In this document: piece after piece, positions 26,851 to 36,091 of the stretch | How positions within the stretch are numbered: position 1 is the first letter of the stretch | Layout of the letters: the number at the start of each line of letters is the position of its first letter | NCBI GenBank assembly: GCA_012842395.1 | Contig: DUSX01000010.1 | Coordinates: 1 to 64,000 of the forward strand | Direction of reading: 5' to 3' | DNA: 64,000 nucleotides | Origin: Bacillota bacterium | GTDB taxonomy: Bacteria > Bacillota > SHA-98 > UBA4971 | Notes under the pieces: generated by a model | Databases searched by the model: none | What the model saw: only the letters and a program-made list of their open reading frames with translations | Told to the model about the DNA's origin: nothing | Program-made: the position numbers and the translations under genes

Positions 26851-29511
26851 ATGCTTGCGATGATAAGGGAGGGCTTCGGGAGGGATATCCTCGTCGCCCT
26901 TGTCGTCACGGTGCTCCTTGGCACCGCCTTATCCAGTGGCGTTGCCCGTGCCGTCGATACATACCTTGGTAGACAGGTCACCGGCGTTCTGGGAGACCTC
27001 GGCGAATACGATCTCATCCTGCATGTCAGGCAAGACGCCCACGACGCTGCAAGCGCCGAGATATCAAAGGTGCTCTCTTCGTCGTACAAGGGCGCCCGCG
27101 TCAAAGAAGGCCCCACAGTGATCGGTCGCGCCAACTTCTTCATTTCCCTTCCTGACAAGCTGCGTACCCGCGCGGGAATCGAGGGGCTCGCCCGCGCGCT
27201 CGGTGACGTGCCGGGAGCGAGCGGCGTGACCTTCATCATCGAGCCGCGGCTCAGCGTGTCCGGCATAGAGCCGGGGGCCTTTTCGTTTCTCATCGGCCAG
27301 GTGGAAAAGGTGCCGGGTGTGAGGTTCTGCTTTCGAGACGGGGGCAGCATAGCAGTGGTGCTCAACTCCGTGGCTGACGTCAGGCGAGTCTCCGACGCAG
27401 TTCAGCGCCTCCTGGATCGCTACCAAATCGTAGAAGTGAGGTTGCCCATCGGTCAGGAGGTTGAAGATTCCGCGGCCGCAGGACAAGCCTTCGCCCAAGA
27501 CCTCAAAGCTCAGGCCGGGGCCGGTGCGACGCTTGCGCGTGACATCACGCGTCGCAGCGGGGGATCGGACCTTCAGGATCTCACGGCCACCCTGACAGAA
27601 ATGAAGAGATTCCTCGAGTACTACGCGGCGAGGGTCACTATGACGCTCGCTTCCAAGGCGCCTCTCCACCCGGGTGACCTCGTTTTCCTCGAGGCGCCGC
27701 CCGCAGGGGCGCCCGGCGAGAGCGCTGCCTCCTCGTCTGCCGCAGGCGCGGACAAAGGCTCAGGCGAGCATGTGGGCGTGGTCGTCCAGGTCAAGGAGAT
27801 CTCGGGCGGCACATCGGGCAGCACGGCGACGGGGATCGTGGTGGAGGGGGACACGAACACGCTGGGCTTCAAGCCGGTCCAGGAGCTGCCGGCACACGCG
27901 TCCGCGGCTGGCCCCACCACCATCGTGGATCGAGGGGACGCGTACCGCACACCGGCTCTTGCCGCGTACGTCGCGGACGCGACGGGACAGCCCCAGGCGC
28001 GCATCGGCACGGCTTACGTGACGAGCGAGAGCAAGAGGCTGGCATACATGGTGGACGAGAGCGTCCGGCTCCTTCACGAGCTGGAAACGTTCCGCGAGGA
28101 TGCCTACCAGGCCTCGCTTTCAGCCCTCGACATACTAGGCATGTACGATAACACCGTCGGGCGACTCGTGAGTGTGCAGAGAGCCCTGGAAAAGGCCGAG
28201 GACGCCCTTGGCGCGTCCGGCGGTGGCACGCTGGGGTGGCAAGAGGCAGCCGCGGTCGAGAAAGCTATCAGCGACGCCATCGGCGCCGTGGACTCTCTAG
28301 AGTCGGCTCTGGGCAAGATTGGCTCGTTCGAGTCTCGGGCGAAGCAGGTTGTGTCCATGCTCTCGTCCGCGGGCGAGCTTCTCACGGAGGGCACCGGAAC
28401 GGGCGATGGCGAGCTGCCGCCAACCGTGCGCGACAGGGTGGCCACGCTTCAGGCAGCTCTCGACCTCGCGGGCGTGAAGGCCGTCGAGAGGGCCAAGGTC
28501 ATTGATGATCTCGTGCGCCGGGCGAACCCTGCCGCGCAGGAGCTTGCGAAGTGGAAGACCGCGCTTGCGGGCATCGCGGGCCGGGTGTCGGGCATACGAG
28601 CTCTCCTCGCGACCGGGCATGCCGGAACGGTCGTTTCCGACATGCTCGACGCCACGAACGCCGTCCTCGCGCAGCTCCAAGACATGGATGTAACAGGAAT
28701 GCAGGAACAGATCCGTGAGGTCTCAAAGGACCTCGGGGCGGTGCGATCCATAGACACTGATGCCATAATCCGGGAGCTGGAATACATAAAGGAATCCTTG
28801 CCAAATCTAAAGGATGACGAGGTAGGACGGTCCATTCGCTTGATCGACCAGTACATAAGCGGCGAGGTCATACCCGGCGATAGCCTCCAGCTCTTGGTCG
28901 ATCGCGGCGTGAGCCTGGAGGCGGCCCGGAATGCGGCGATCAAGAGATTCGGGCCCGGTGTGCGCGTGTACGTGAGTCCCGTCGGCGTGATCGAGCCCGG
29001 GGTGAGGAGTGAGGTGTACAGGGTCCTCCGAGAGGCGAGGTCCACTGTGGCGGCCCTTGTATCGATACTGTTCGTCCTTCTAGTCCTCATCCTGGATCAC
29101 GCGGGCGTCGTGAGTGCCATCAGGGAGTTGCGGCGGGAGAGGGCGCAGCGTCCGAGCCGCCGGACGGCGGGGCGCGCCCGGGAAGCCTTGGCCCGCTTGT
29201 TTGATGCGGGCGCGGCCTACGCGACGCTCACGGGCGCGGCCATCCTCGTGCCGGTGTTCGTGGCGTCGGGTGCGCAGGTGCCGTATTTGAAGCTGTGGCA
29301 TGTGGCGCTCATAGGCGGGGCGCTTGGGTACCTCGTATCCATTGAGAGCGGAAAGATCAGCCCCGCTCCCAGCGATGAGATCACCGCGGGCATCGCGATG
29401 GGCCTGACCTACACCCAGGTTATGCGCGAGATAGTGGTGCCGTCGTCGCGCCCGGGCATACTGACCCTGCTGAATCGCAGGAAGGTCATGCTTAAGGGGA
29501 TGAGGAGATGA
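26851..29511 (+). CDS. ABC transporter permease with very large extracytoplasmic domain
   Basis: An 886-aa membrane protein. I chose ATG 26851 because GGGAGG lies 7 bases upstream. One N-terminal helix (about residues 13-35) is followed by about 690 residues outside the membrane, then three C-terminal helices (about 730-752, 790-808, 815-835). This topology recalls FtsX/MacB-type 'mechanotransmission' permeases, but the external part is far larger and mostly helical and coiled. It includes a Gly/Ser/Thr insert with an EHVGVVVQVKEI strand. The ATPase gene overlaps its stop codon. Its place between lptA and lpxC suggests lipid or lipoprotein traffic across the envelope. The substrate is unknown; I do not recognise a described family. 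Confidence 0.7.
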   Translation: MLAMIREGFGRDILVALVVTVLLGTALSSGVARAVDTYLGRQVTGVLGDLGEYDLILHVRQDAHDAASAEISKVLSSSYKGARVKEGPTVIGRANFFISLPDKLRTRAGIEGLARALGDVPGASGVTFIIEPRLSVSGIEPGAFSFLIGQVEKVPGVRFCFRDGGSIAVVLNSVADVRRVSDAVQRLLDRYQIVEVRLPIGQEVEDSAAAGQAFAQDLKAQAGAGATLARDITRRSGGSDLQDLTATLTEMKRFLEYYAARVTMTLASKAPLHPGDLVFLEAPPAGAPGESAASSSAAGADKGSGEHVGVVVQVKEISGGTSGSTATGIVVEGDTNTLGFKPVQELPAHASAAGPTTIVDRGDAYRTPALAAYVADATGQPQARIGTAYVTSESKRLAYMVDESVRLLHELETFREDAYQASLSALDILGMYDNTVGRLVSVQRALEKAEDALGASGGGTLGWQEAAAVEKAISDAIGAVDSLESALGKIGSFESRAKQVVSMLSSAGELLTEGTGTGDGELPPTVRDRVATLQAALDLAGVKAVERAKVIDDLVRRANPAAQELAKWKTALAGIAGRVSGIRALLATGHAGTVVSDMLDATNAVLAQLQDMDVTGMQEQIREVSKDLGAVRSIDTDAIIRELEYIKESLPNLKDDEVGRSIRLIDQYISGEVIPGDSLQLLVDRGVSLEAARNAAIKRFGPGVRVYVSPVGVIEPGVRSEVYRVLREARSTVAALVSILFVLLVLILDHAGVVSAIRELRRERAQRPSRRTAGRAREALARLFDAGAAYATLTGAAILVPVFVASGAQVPYLKLWHVALIGGALGYLVSIESGKISPAPSDEITAGIAMGLTYTQVMREIVVPSSRPGILTLLNRRKVMLKGMRR

Positions 29512-30266
29512 AGGCCCCCGCGGCGAGCGCGGCCATCCTGACCGTGGAAGGCCTTGTCAAGCAGTACGGAAAAACCCGCGCCCTCGCGGGCGTAAACCTT
29601 CGGGTCGCGCCAGGCGAGACGGTGGTGGTCACAGGCCCGAGCGGGTGCGGCAAGTCCACCCTCCTCCGGTGCATCGTGAGGCTCACCGAGCCGGACGCGG
29701 GGCGCATCACGTTCGAATCGCAGGATGTCGTGTCGCTGCCATACCGCGAGCTTCTGAAAGTCCGCCGGAAGATCGGTTTCGTGTTCCAGCGTTTCAACCT
29801 CATCGCGAGACTCTCCGCGCTCGACAACGTGGCGCTGCCGCTGGTTGGAGCGGGCGTAGCGGCAGACGAAGCCCGCGAGAGGGCCCGCCGGGCGCTCGAG
29901 CGCGTGGGGCTCTCCAGCGGCGTCGCGCTGCGAAGGCCAGCGGAGCTGTCGGGAGGGGAGGCCCAGCGCGTCGGGATAGCAAGGGCCCTTGCGACCGAGC
30001 CCGTCCTCATGCTGTGGGACGAGCCGACTGCGTCGCTTGACCCGATTCTCGTCGGAGAGGTGCTGGACGTCATGGAGGACCTGGCTAAAGCCGGAGACAC
30101 CGCCATGGTCATCGTCACTCACGAGATGAGGTTCGCGCTTCGCGCGGCGGACCGGTTGGTATTGCTCGAGCACGGCGCGGTCGCGGAGGAAGGACGGCCT
30201 GAGGAGGTCTTCGCGGATCCGCGGTCAGAGATCGGCAGGAGGTACCGAAGGCTGCTTCAGCTCTGA
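29508..30266 (+). CDS. ABC transporter ATPase partner of the large-domain permease
   Basis: A 252-aa ATP-binding subunit whose ATG overlaps the permease stop (ATGA), so the two are translationally coupled. Walker A is GPSGCGKST (about residues 43-51), the Q-loop is VFQRFN (about 92-97), the signature is LSGGEAQR (about 147) and Walker B is VLMLWDEP (about 165-172); the H-loop is VTHEM. Sequence style (LIARLSALDNVALPL) resembles the polar-amino-acid/LolD/FtsE branch of ABC ATPases. LolD and FtsE act with FtsX-like permeases, in agreement with the partner's topology. Presumably it powers the unknown export or mechanical task of that permease. Confidence 0.85.
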   Translation: MKAPAASAAILTVEGLVKQYGKTRALAGVNLRVAPGETVVVTGPSGCGKSTLLRCIVRLTEPDAGRITFESQDVVSLPYRELLKVRRKIGFVFQRFNLIARLSALDNVALPLVGAGVAADEARERARRALERVGLSSGVALRRPAELSGGEAQRVGIARALATEPVLMLWDEPTASLDPILVGEVLDVMEDLAKAGDTAMVIVTHEMRFALRAADRLVLLEHGAVAEEGRPEEVFADPRSEIGRRYRRLLQL

Positions 30267-30335
30267 ATGTGACAAGAGGGAATCCGGCGCCGGTGTAGAA
30301 CTATGGTGTTAACTTGCGAGGAGAGGTGACGCGGT

Positions 30336-31193
30336 TTGGCCGCGCGGCTGCTTGAACGCGAGACCACGGTGGCCAGGGCGGTGTCGTACCGCGGGCGAGG
30401 TCTTCACACAGGCAGGCCGTCCCGGGTGACGATCCGTCCCGCCCCGGCCGGCACCGGCATCGTTTTCGCCCGCTGCGACCTGCCGCGGCGTCACATGATC
30501 CCCGCACGCATAGATTTCGTCGGGACATCGCGCCGTGCCACTGGGCTTTCCTGCGACGGCGTGGGCGTGCTTACAGTGGAGCACATCCTCGCCGCGGTCC
30601 TCTGGGTGGGAGTGGACAACGCCCTTATAGAAGTGGAGGGGGAAGAGGTCCCGCTCGGGGACGGGAGCTCGCGCACGTTCGTGGAGCTCGTCGAGGAGGC
30701 GGGTATCGTCGAACTTGAGCGTGAGCGGAGGGCGCTGCGGGTCCGCACACCCGTGTGGGTAACCCGGGATGAGGCGTGCGCCATCGCGCTGCCGGTCGAG
30801 GACGACGTCCTCCGCGTGAGCTTCACGTTCGTCGCTGCAAAGCCGGGGATGCGGTCGGAGCACGTGCACTTCAATGAGGTGACTCCCGAGGTGTTCAAGC
30901 GCGACATCGCTCCCGCCCGCACCGTCGGGTTCCAGTGGGAGGTCGCGGCCCTCCGGGAAAAGGGGTTGGCGCTTGGAGTCGGCCAGGACGAGGCGGTCAT
31001 AGTCGGCGAGAACGGGTACGTAGGCCATTCGAGGTTCCCGGATGAGGCCGCCCGCCACAAGGCCCTTGACCTTCTGGGCGACATTGCGCTCCTCGGCAGG
31101 GTTTCGGGGCATTTCATCGGGATCGGCTCTGGGCACGCGCTCAACCACGAGCTCGCAAGGGCGCTTTCCCGGGCGGCCGAGCGCGCGATGTGA
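30336..31193 (+). CDS. lpxC: UDP-3-O-acyl-N-acetylglucosamine deacetylase LpxC
   Basis: A 285-aa zinc enzyme that makes the committed step of lipid A synthesis. The zinc ligands are visible: EHILAAV (about residue 76), and the later RHKALDLLGD (about 226-235) with its His and Asp. The catalytic histidine motif is SGHALNHEL (about 263). It starts at TTG 30336 behind GAGAGGTGA. It is slightly shorter than E. coli LpxC (305 aa) but shows no missing motif. It begins an overlapping or closely spaced run: lpxC, fabZ, lpxA, lpxI, lpxB, LpxB-like, msbA. Confidence 0.95.
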   Translation: MAARLLERETTVARAVSYRGRGLHTGRPSRVTIRPAPAGTGIVFARCDLPRRHMIPARIDFVGTSRRATGLSCDGVGVLTVEHILAAVLWVGVDNALIEVEGEEVPLGDGSSRTFVELVEEAGIVELERERRALRVRTPVWVTRDEACAIALPVEDDVLRVSFTFVAAKPGMRSEHVHFNEVTPEVFKRDIAPARTVGFQWEVAALREKGLALGVGQDEAVIVGENGYVGHSRFPDEAARHKALDLLGDIALLGRVSGHFIGIGSGHALNHELARALSRAAERAM

Positions 31194-31216
31194 GGGACAG
31201 GGGGCGCAAGCAGGTT

Positions 31217-31765
31217 ATGATCGATTCAGTCGGGATTCAGGCGGTCCTGCCGCACAGATACCCATTCTTGCTGGTGGACCGCATCATCGAATTGGAGCAA
31301 GGCAAGCGCGCCGTAGGTGTCAAGAACGTGACCATCGGCGAGCCGTTCTTCCAGGGCCACTTCCCCGGGAACCCCGTGATGCCGGGAGTGCTCATCCTCG
31401 AGGCCATGGCACAGGTCGTAGCGTTCGCCGCGCTCGGTGTGGAAGGTGCGCGGGGCAAGACTCCCTATCTAGTGGCGGTGGACAAGGCCAAGTTCCGCCG
31501 GCCCGTCGTGCCCGGGGACCAGCTCCGGCTCGAGACCGAACTAGTGAGGGTGAGGCGCGATTCCGGCAGGGCTGCCTGCGCCGCTTTCGTCGATGGCAAG
31601 CTTGTCGCTGACGCTGAGATGACTTTCGCCCTCGTGGACGCCGCTGGCAGTGCCGTTGGCGGAGGGACTAATGGCGCCGGGAGCACCACGGGGAGCGCAA
31701 GCGGGACATGCGAAGGGGCCGAGACAAGCGAGGGGACACGCGAGCAAGAGGGGGCATCTCAATGA
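31217..31765 (+). CDS. fabZ: 3-hydroxyacyl-ACP dehydratase FabZ
   Basis: A hot-dog-fold dehydratase of fatty-acid elongation; it competes with LpxA for 3-hydroxyacyl-ACP, so the two are often neighbours. The start of the fold is VLPHRYPFLLVDRI and the catalytic motif is GHFPGNPVMPGVLILEAMAQ, with His and Glu present. I prefer ATG 31217; an in-frame ATG at 31190 overlaps the lpxC stop. At 182 aa it is longer than usual (about 145-150) because of a C-terminal Gly/Ser/Thr/Glu-rich tail of about 40 residues. Its TGA overlaps the lpxA ATG. Confidence 0.93.
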   Translation: MIDSVGIQAVLPHRYPFLLVDRIIELEQGKRAVGVKNVTIGEPFFQGHFPGNPVMPGVLILEAMAQVVAFAALGVEGARGKTPYLVAVDKAKFRRPVVPGDQLRLETELVRVRRDSGRAACAAFVDGKLVADAEMTFALVDAAGSAVGGGTNGAGSTTGSASGTCEGAETSEGTREQEGASQ

Positions 31766-32601
31766 AAACCGCCCGTACACCCGGTTTCCGTGTTAGGAAG
31801 ATCCATGAGACAGCCATCATCCATCCAACGGCCAAGATCGGGCAGGACGTGGTGATAGGGCCGTACTGCGTGATAGGTGAGGACGTGACCATAGGTGACG
31901 GGTGCAAGCTCGCGAGCCACGTGGTCATAGACGGGCCGACCACCATAGGGAAGAACTGCACGTTCTCGTCAGGGGCAAGGATCGGCGTGGAGCCGCAGGA
32001 TTTCAAATACAACGGCGAGAGGACGACCCTTGTCATTGGCGACAACAACATCTTCCGCGAGTTCGTCACCGTGAGCCGCGGCACGGTCTCCGGCCACGGG
32101 GAGACGCGGATAGGTGACAACAACATGGTGATGTCCTACGGCCACATCGCCCACGATTGCCGCATCGGCAACCACACGATCATCACCGGGGGTGCAGCGC
32201 TCGCTGGCCATTGCACGCTCGAGGATCATGCCATCGTCGGTGGCATGGCCGGGGTGCACCAGTTCGTGAAGATCGGCAGGATGGCCATGATCGGCGGTAT
32301 GGCCAAGGTGACCAAGGACGTGCCTCCATACATGCTGGTCGACGGGAACCCGGCCCGCGTGATCGGCGTGAACATCGTCGGCATGCGGAGGAATGGCACG
32401 CCGCCTGAGGTGCGTGACGCCGTGAGGCGTGCCTACAAGATCCTCTACGAGTCCGGCCTGAACCTTTCGCAGGCGATCGGCAGGATCGAGCAGGAGCTCG
32501 GCGGGAGCGAGGAGATCGCCCACCTCGTTCAATTCCTGAAGACCTCCGCACGGGGCGTTATCGCAGGCCACCCTCATGAATCCCACGCGACGCAAGGCTG
32601 A
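31762..32601 (+). CDS. lpxA: UDP-GlcNAc O-acyltransferase LpxA
   Basis: A 279-aa left-handed beta-helix acyltransferase that makes the first step of lipid A synthesis. The ATG overlaps the fabZ stop (ATGA). Hexapeptide repeats begin IHETAIIHPTAKIGQDVVIG. The catalytic histidine lies in YGHIAHDCRIGNH (about residue 134). The helical C-terminal domain (about 205-275) ends ...HATQG. Length and motifs match the family (E. coli 262 aa). Which acyl chain it uses cannot be read from the sequence by eye. Confidence 0.95.
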   Translation: MKTARTPGFRVRKIHETAIIHPTAKIGQDVVIGPYCVIGEDVTIGDGCKLASHVVIDGPTTIGKNCTFSSGARIGVEPQDFKYNGERTTLVIGDNNIFREFVTVSRGTVSGHGETRIGDNNMVMSYGHIAHDCRIGNHTIITGGAALAGHCTLEDHAIVGGMAGVHQFVKIGRMAMIGGMAKVTKDVPPYMLVDGNPARVIGVNIVGMRRNGTPPEVRDAVRRAYKILYESGLNLSQAIGRIEQELGGSEEIAHLVQFLKTSARGVIAGHPHESHATQG

Positions 32602-32634
32602 ACGGGCCGATCCGGCACACCATCGCAAGAAGGG

Positions 32635-33489
32635 GTGGCAAGACAGGTGACCGCCGCAGGACAGCCCAGGCTCGGGCTCATCGCAGGCGAGGGGGAGCTC
32701 GCTGCGTCCGTCGCAAAGAGAGCTTCAGCCTTGGGTAAGGAAATCATCGTGGTATCCTTGACGGATACGCTCGATCCCTCCGTGAAGGACGTGGCCTCGA
32801 AGATCTACCACGTGGATCTCCGCGATGCGGCCTCCATCGCGACGATCCTTGCCAGGGAAGGCGTGACCGAGGCGGTCATGATAGGCAAAGTATGGAGGGC
32901 GGACGGGTTCCGCCGGCGCCGGGTGGCGCAAGCGGTCGAAGCGGTCACGGTTGGTCGGCGTTGCCGCACCGACGTCCAGATCCTTTTGGGGTTCGCGGAG
33001 AACCTGAGACAAGCGGGGATCGCCCTTGTGAGCCAGCTGCGCTACCTGGACGACGCGCTTGTGCAGGAGGGCGTCATGGGGCGCCGCATTCCGACCCCGG
33101 CGGAGTGGGGGGACGTCGAGTTTGGGGCCCTCGTGGCGAGGGCGGCGACGGAGGCCGGGATCGGCCAGGCTGTGGCGGTGAGAGACCGCGCTGTGGTGGC
33201 GGTGGAGGCGGCCGAAGGCACCGACGCCATGATACGGCGGGCGGGCAGGCTCGCTTCGGGGTGCGTCGTGGTGAAGGTGTCTTGGCCCGGCCAGGACGAG
33301 AGATTCGACCTCCCTGTGGTCGGGCCCGGCACGATCGAGGCCATGAAGAAGGCGCGCGCAAAGGTGCTCGCGTGCGAGGCCGGCAGGACCATAATGGTGA
33401 GGAAACGCGACGTCGTGGCCTCGGCGGATGAGGCCGGGATCGCCGTGGTTGGGGTGTCGCGGACAGGGATGAGAGGCGGAGCCGCTTGA
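32635..33489 (+). CDS. lpxI: UDP-2,3-diacylglucosamine pyrophosphatase LpxI
   Basis: A 284-aa protein of the DUF1009/LpxI family. It starts PRLGLIAGEGELAASVAKRA and contains MIGKVWR, GRRCRTDVQILLGFAE and the C-terminal VVVKVSWPGQDERFDLPVVG blocks typical of LpxI. It hydrolyses UDP-2,3-diacylglucosamine to lipid X, the step done by LpxH in enterobacteria. GTG 32635 follows AAGAAGGGG; GTG 32647 is an alternative. It lies 33 bases after lpxA, and its TGA overlaps the TTG start of lpxB. Confidence 0.93.
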   Translation: MARQVTAAGQPRLGLIAGEGELAASVAKRASALGKEIIVVSLTDTLDPSVKDVASKIYHVDLRDAASIATILAREGVTEAVMIGKVWRADGFRRRRVAQAVEAVTVGRRCRTDVQILLGFAENLRQAGIALVSQLRYLDDALVQEGVMGRRIPTPAEWGDVEFGALVARAATEAGIGQAVAVRDRAVVAVEAAEGTDAMIRRAGRLASGCVVVKVSWPGQDERFDLPVVGPGTIEAMKKARAKVLACEAGRTIMVRKRDVVASADEAGIAVVGVSRTGMRGGAA

Positions 33490-34634
33490 AGGTAATGATC
33501 GTGGCCGGGGAGGCGTCCGGTGACTTGTACGGAGGCCACCTGGCCTCAAAGTTGAAGCTTTTGCGCCCCGACATCGATATGTTCGGTCTGGGCGGGAGGT
33601 TGATGCAGGCTGCCGGTGTGCGCCTGCTTTTCAACCCTACCGGGCTTTCGGCCGTTGGCCTTCTGGAAGCCGTGCGGAGTGCCGCTGCGCTGCGAGGTGT
33701 GCTCGGCGAGGCACGGCGTGCGCTCGCGGCGGAGAGGCCGTCGTGCGTGGTTTTCATCGACTTCCCCGAGTTCAACATGAGGCTCGCCGGGACCGCGGCC
33801 AGCCTCGGCATCAAGTCGGTGTACCTCTTTGCCCCGACGGCGTGGGCATGGCGGCGCGGTCGCGCCAACCGCGTGGCGAGGACAGTGACGAAGGTAGCAT
33901 CGGTATTCCCGCTGGAGGCGCAGGTATACCGGGAGGCGGGTGCGCACGTGGAGTTCATAGGGCATCCGCTCCTCGATCTCGTGAGGCCCGCCACCGCCGC
34001 GGACCGGGCGGCCGCCAGGGCGGAGCTCGGCCTGGGATCGGCGCTCGGGTCTCGCGCGCCGGTGGTGGGCCTTCTCCCAGGGAGTCGCGCACAGGAGATA
34101 AGGCTCCTTCTCCCGCCGATCCTCGAGGCTGCGGCGAGGATCGCGGGCGCCAAACCCGGCGTTGCTTTCGTGCTGCCGCTCGCCGAGACCGTGCCCGAGC
34201 GCGCGGTGCGCGAGGCTGTTGAGGCGTCGGGCCTTCCCATCCAGATTGTGCGGGGGCGGGCGCACGAGTGCATGGCGGCTGCGGATGCGATCGTGGTCGC
34301 GTCGGGCACGGCCACCCTTGAGGCGACGATAGTTGGGACGCCAATGGTGGTGGTATACCGGGTATCGCGGTCCACCGCGCTTATCGGGAGGCTCGTCTTG
34401 AGGACGCCCTACATTTCCTGGCCCAACATCCTTGCGGGGCGACGCGCCGTCCCCGAGCTACTGCAAGACGAGGCGAACGGCGAAGCCATCGCCCACGAGG
34501 TCTTGAGGCTTCTTGACGATGCGTCGTGCGCGGGTGCGATGGTGGGTGAGCTTGCGAGGGCCCGCGCGGCGTTGGGGTCCCCGGGAGCGCTGGAACGCGC
34601 CGCGAGGTTGGTGGTGGAGGTGAGCGTCGGATGA
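33486..34634 (+). CDS. lpxB: Lipid-A-disaccharide synthase LpxB
   Basis: A 382-aa GT19-family glycosyltransferase joining lipid X and UDP-diacylglucosamine into the lipid A disaccharide. The N-terminus is VMIVAGEASGDLYGGHLASK, the family signature. VFIDFPEFNMRLA and FAPTAWAWRRGRA follow, then GLLPGSRAQEIRLLLP and the sugar-nucleotide motif ASGTATLEATIVGTPMVVVY. It starts at TTG 33486, overlapping the lpxI stop. All family motifs are intact, so this is the best candidate for the true LpxB among three related genes in the window. Confidence 0.94.
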   Translation: MKVMIVAGEASGDLYGGHLASKLKLLRPDIDMFGLGGRLMQAAGVRLLFNPTGLSAVGLLEAVRSAAALRGVLGEARRALAAERPSCVVFIDFPEFNMRLAGTAASLGIKSVYLFAPTAWAWRRGRANRVARTVTKVASVFPLEAQVYREAGAHVEFIGHPLLDLVRPATAADRAAARAELGLGSALGSRAPVVGLLPGSRAQEIRLLLPPILEAAARIAGAKPGVAFVLPLAETVPERAVREAVEASGLPIQIVRGRAHECMAAADAIVVASGTATLEATIVGTPMVVVYRVSRSTALIGRLVLRTPYISWPNILAGRRAVPELLQDEANGEAIAHEVLRLLDDASCAGAMVGELARARAALGSPGALERAARLVVEVSVG

Positions 34635-36091
34635 TGGCGCCTGGCGACGATCCCACGGACGCGGCCGGGTTCGCGGCCGGACGGCGCGCGGTGGTGGTCA
34701 TCGTGGCCAACAGCCCTGGCGAGGTGTCGGGCTGGGCGACCCCCGTGGTGAGGAGCTTGCGCGCCTTGGAGGGGAAAGTCGCGCCGGCTTTCGACGGGCT
34801 CAGTTTGGTTGTTGTTCTGCCGCCGTGTCCCTTTGCGAGCGGGCGCGAGGCCGAGGTCGCGGGCGCCACGGCGGGAGTGGATGCTGTGGTGAGGCCGTCC
34901 GAGTACGTGAAGTACGCGCTTCTCGGCGTGGTTCCGAAAGGGCTGCGTCCCTTTCTGGGCAACCCCGGCATCGTTGTGCACCTGGGGGGTGACCCCATGC
35001 ACTCCGCGATCCTTGCGAAGAGGCTGGCATACCCTGCCGTGCTCTATACCGACCGCACGGCGGGGTTCGTCGGGAGCTTCGCCCGCTTTATGGTGGAGGA
35101 CGCGCGCGTCGAAAGCAAGCTTCAGCGGAAGGGCGTGCCTGCCGAGAAGATCGCGGTGGTCGGAAACCTCATGATAGACGCGGTCAGGGCAGGGGCCGCT
35201 CGGCAAGAGACAAGGGCCGCCCTCGCGGTGGAGGCTCACGCTCCGCTCGTGTGCCTGCTGCCCGGGAGCCGCAGGGTCCAGATATCCCGCATTATGCCGT
35301 TCTTCCTGAGGGTCGCAGAGATTGTAAAGAGGTTCCAGGATGACGCGGAGTTCATCGCGGTGTTGTCGCCGTATGTAACCCCCAGCATGGTCGGGGCGGC
35401 GCTGTCTGCCATCAGGGAGAGCCGGCCGAACCCGGACCCCGGGCAGGCGGGCGGCTCGGCCGGTCTGGCGGCCAGCGTGAAACCGGTGCCGCACAGCGGA
35501 ACACCTGGGAGGCTCGAGGCTGCCGGCGGAAGGCTTGTGCCGGTCGGCGGGGCGTCGGAACCTGACTCTGAGATCGGGGCGCGACGCACATATGCCGTCC
35601 GCACGGACGAGGGGGTGACCGTCAGGCTGGTGGAAGACGGACGATATGACGCCATGGCCGCGTCCGACGTGGCTGTTACGTTGCCGGGCACCGTAACGGC
35701 CGAGCTTGCGTTTTTAGGAGTGCCGACCGTGGTGGCAGTCCCGATGAACCTGCCGGAAGAGGTGCCGCTTCCGGGGCTTGCAGGGGTTTTCGGGAGCATT
35801 CCCGGGGCAGGACGTTACCTGAAACGCGTGGTCGTGCCGCGCGCCCTTGAACGCATCGAGTTCGCCGCGATTCCCAATAAGCGCCAAAGACGGATGATCA
35901 CCCCCGAGGTCCGCGGGGTCATCGGCGCTCAGGACGTGGCCATCCAGGTTTTGGAGCTATTGCAGGACGGGAAGGCGCGCGGTAGAATTGCTGTGGAATT
36001 GAGGCAGGCCATGGGCCAGCCCGGCGCATCAAATCGGGTGGCCGAGACTGTGCTCGAGACGTTGGTTTCGACTGGAGGTAGGCGCCGTTGA
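34631..36091 (+). CDS. LpxB-related glycosyltransferase (paralogue A)
   Basis: A 486-aa protein that overlaps the lpxB stop (ATGA). It repeats the LpxB plan: VVVIVANSPGEVSGWATPVV replaces the AGEASGD start, VVHLGGDPMHSAILAKRL follows, then CLLPGSRRVQISRIMPFF and LPGTVTAELAFLGVPTVVAV. It carries an insert of about 90 residues (about 260-345) not found in LpxB. Its place, between lpxB and msbA, is where other organisms often keep lpxK or the Kdo transferase. It may glycosylate a lipid A precursor with another sugar; that is inference. It also overlaps the next start (TTG of msbA). Confidence 0.75.
   Translation: MMAPGDDPTDAAGFAAGRRAVVVIVANSPGEVSGWATPVVRSLRALEGKVAPAFDGLSLVVVLPPCPFASGREAEVAGATAGVDAVVRPSEYVKYALLGVVPKGLRPFLGNPGIVVHLGGDPMHSAILAKRLAYPAVLYTDRTAGFVGSFARFMVEDARVESKLQRKGVPAEKIAVVGNLMIDAVRAGAARQETRAALAVEAHAPLVCLLPGSRRVQISRIMPFFLRVAEIVKRFQDDAEFIAVLSPYVTPSMVGAALSAIRESRPNPDPGQAGGSAGLAASVKPVPHSGTPGRLEAAGGRLVPVGGASEPDSEIGARRTYAVRTDEGVTVRLVEDGRYDAMAASDVAVTLPGTVTAELAFLGVPTVVAVPMNLPEEVPLPGLAGVFGSIPGAGRYLKRVVVPRALERIEFAAIPNKRQRRMITPEVRGVIGAQDVAIQVLELLQDGKARGRIAVELRQAMGQPGASNRVAETVLETLVSTGGRRR

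Noticed and set aside
26851-29511. MlaE/MlaD-type phospholipid transporter
   Set aside because: The permease topology (one helix, large domain, three helices) and the helical external domain do not show MCE or MlaE motifs.
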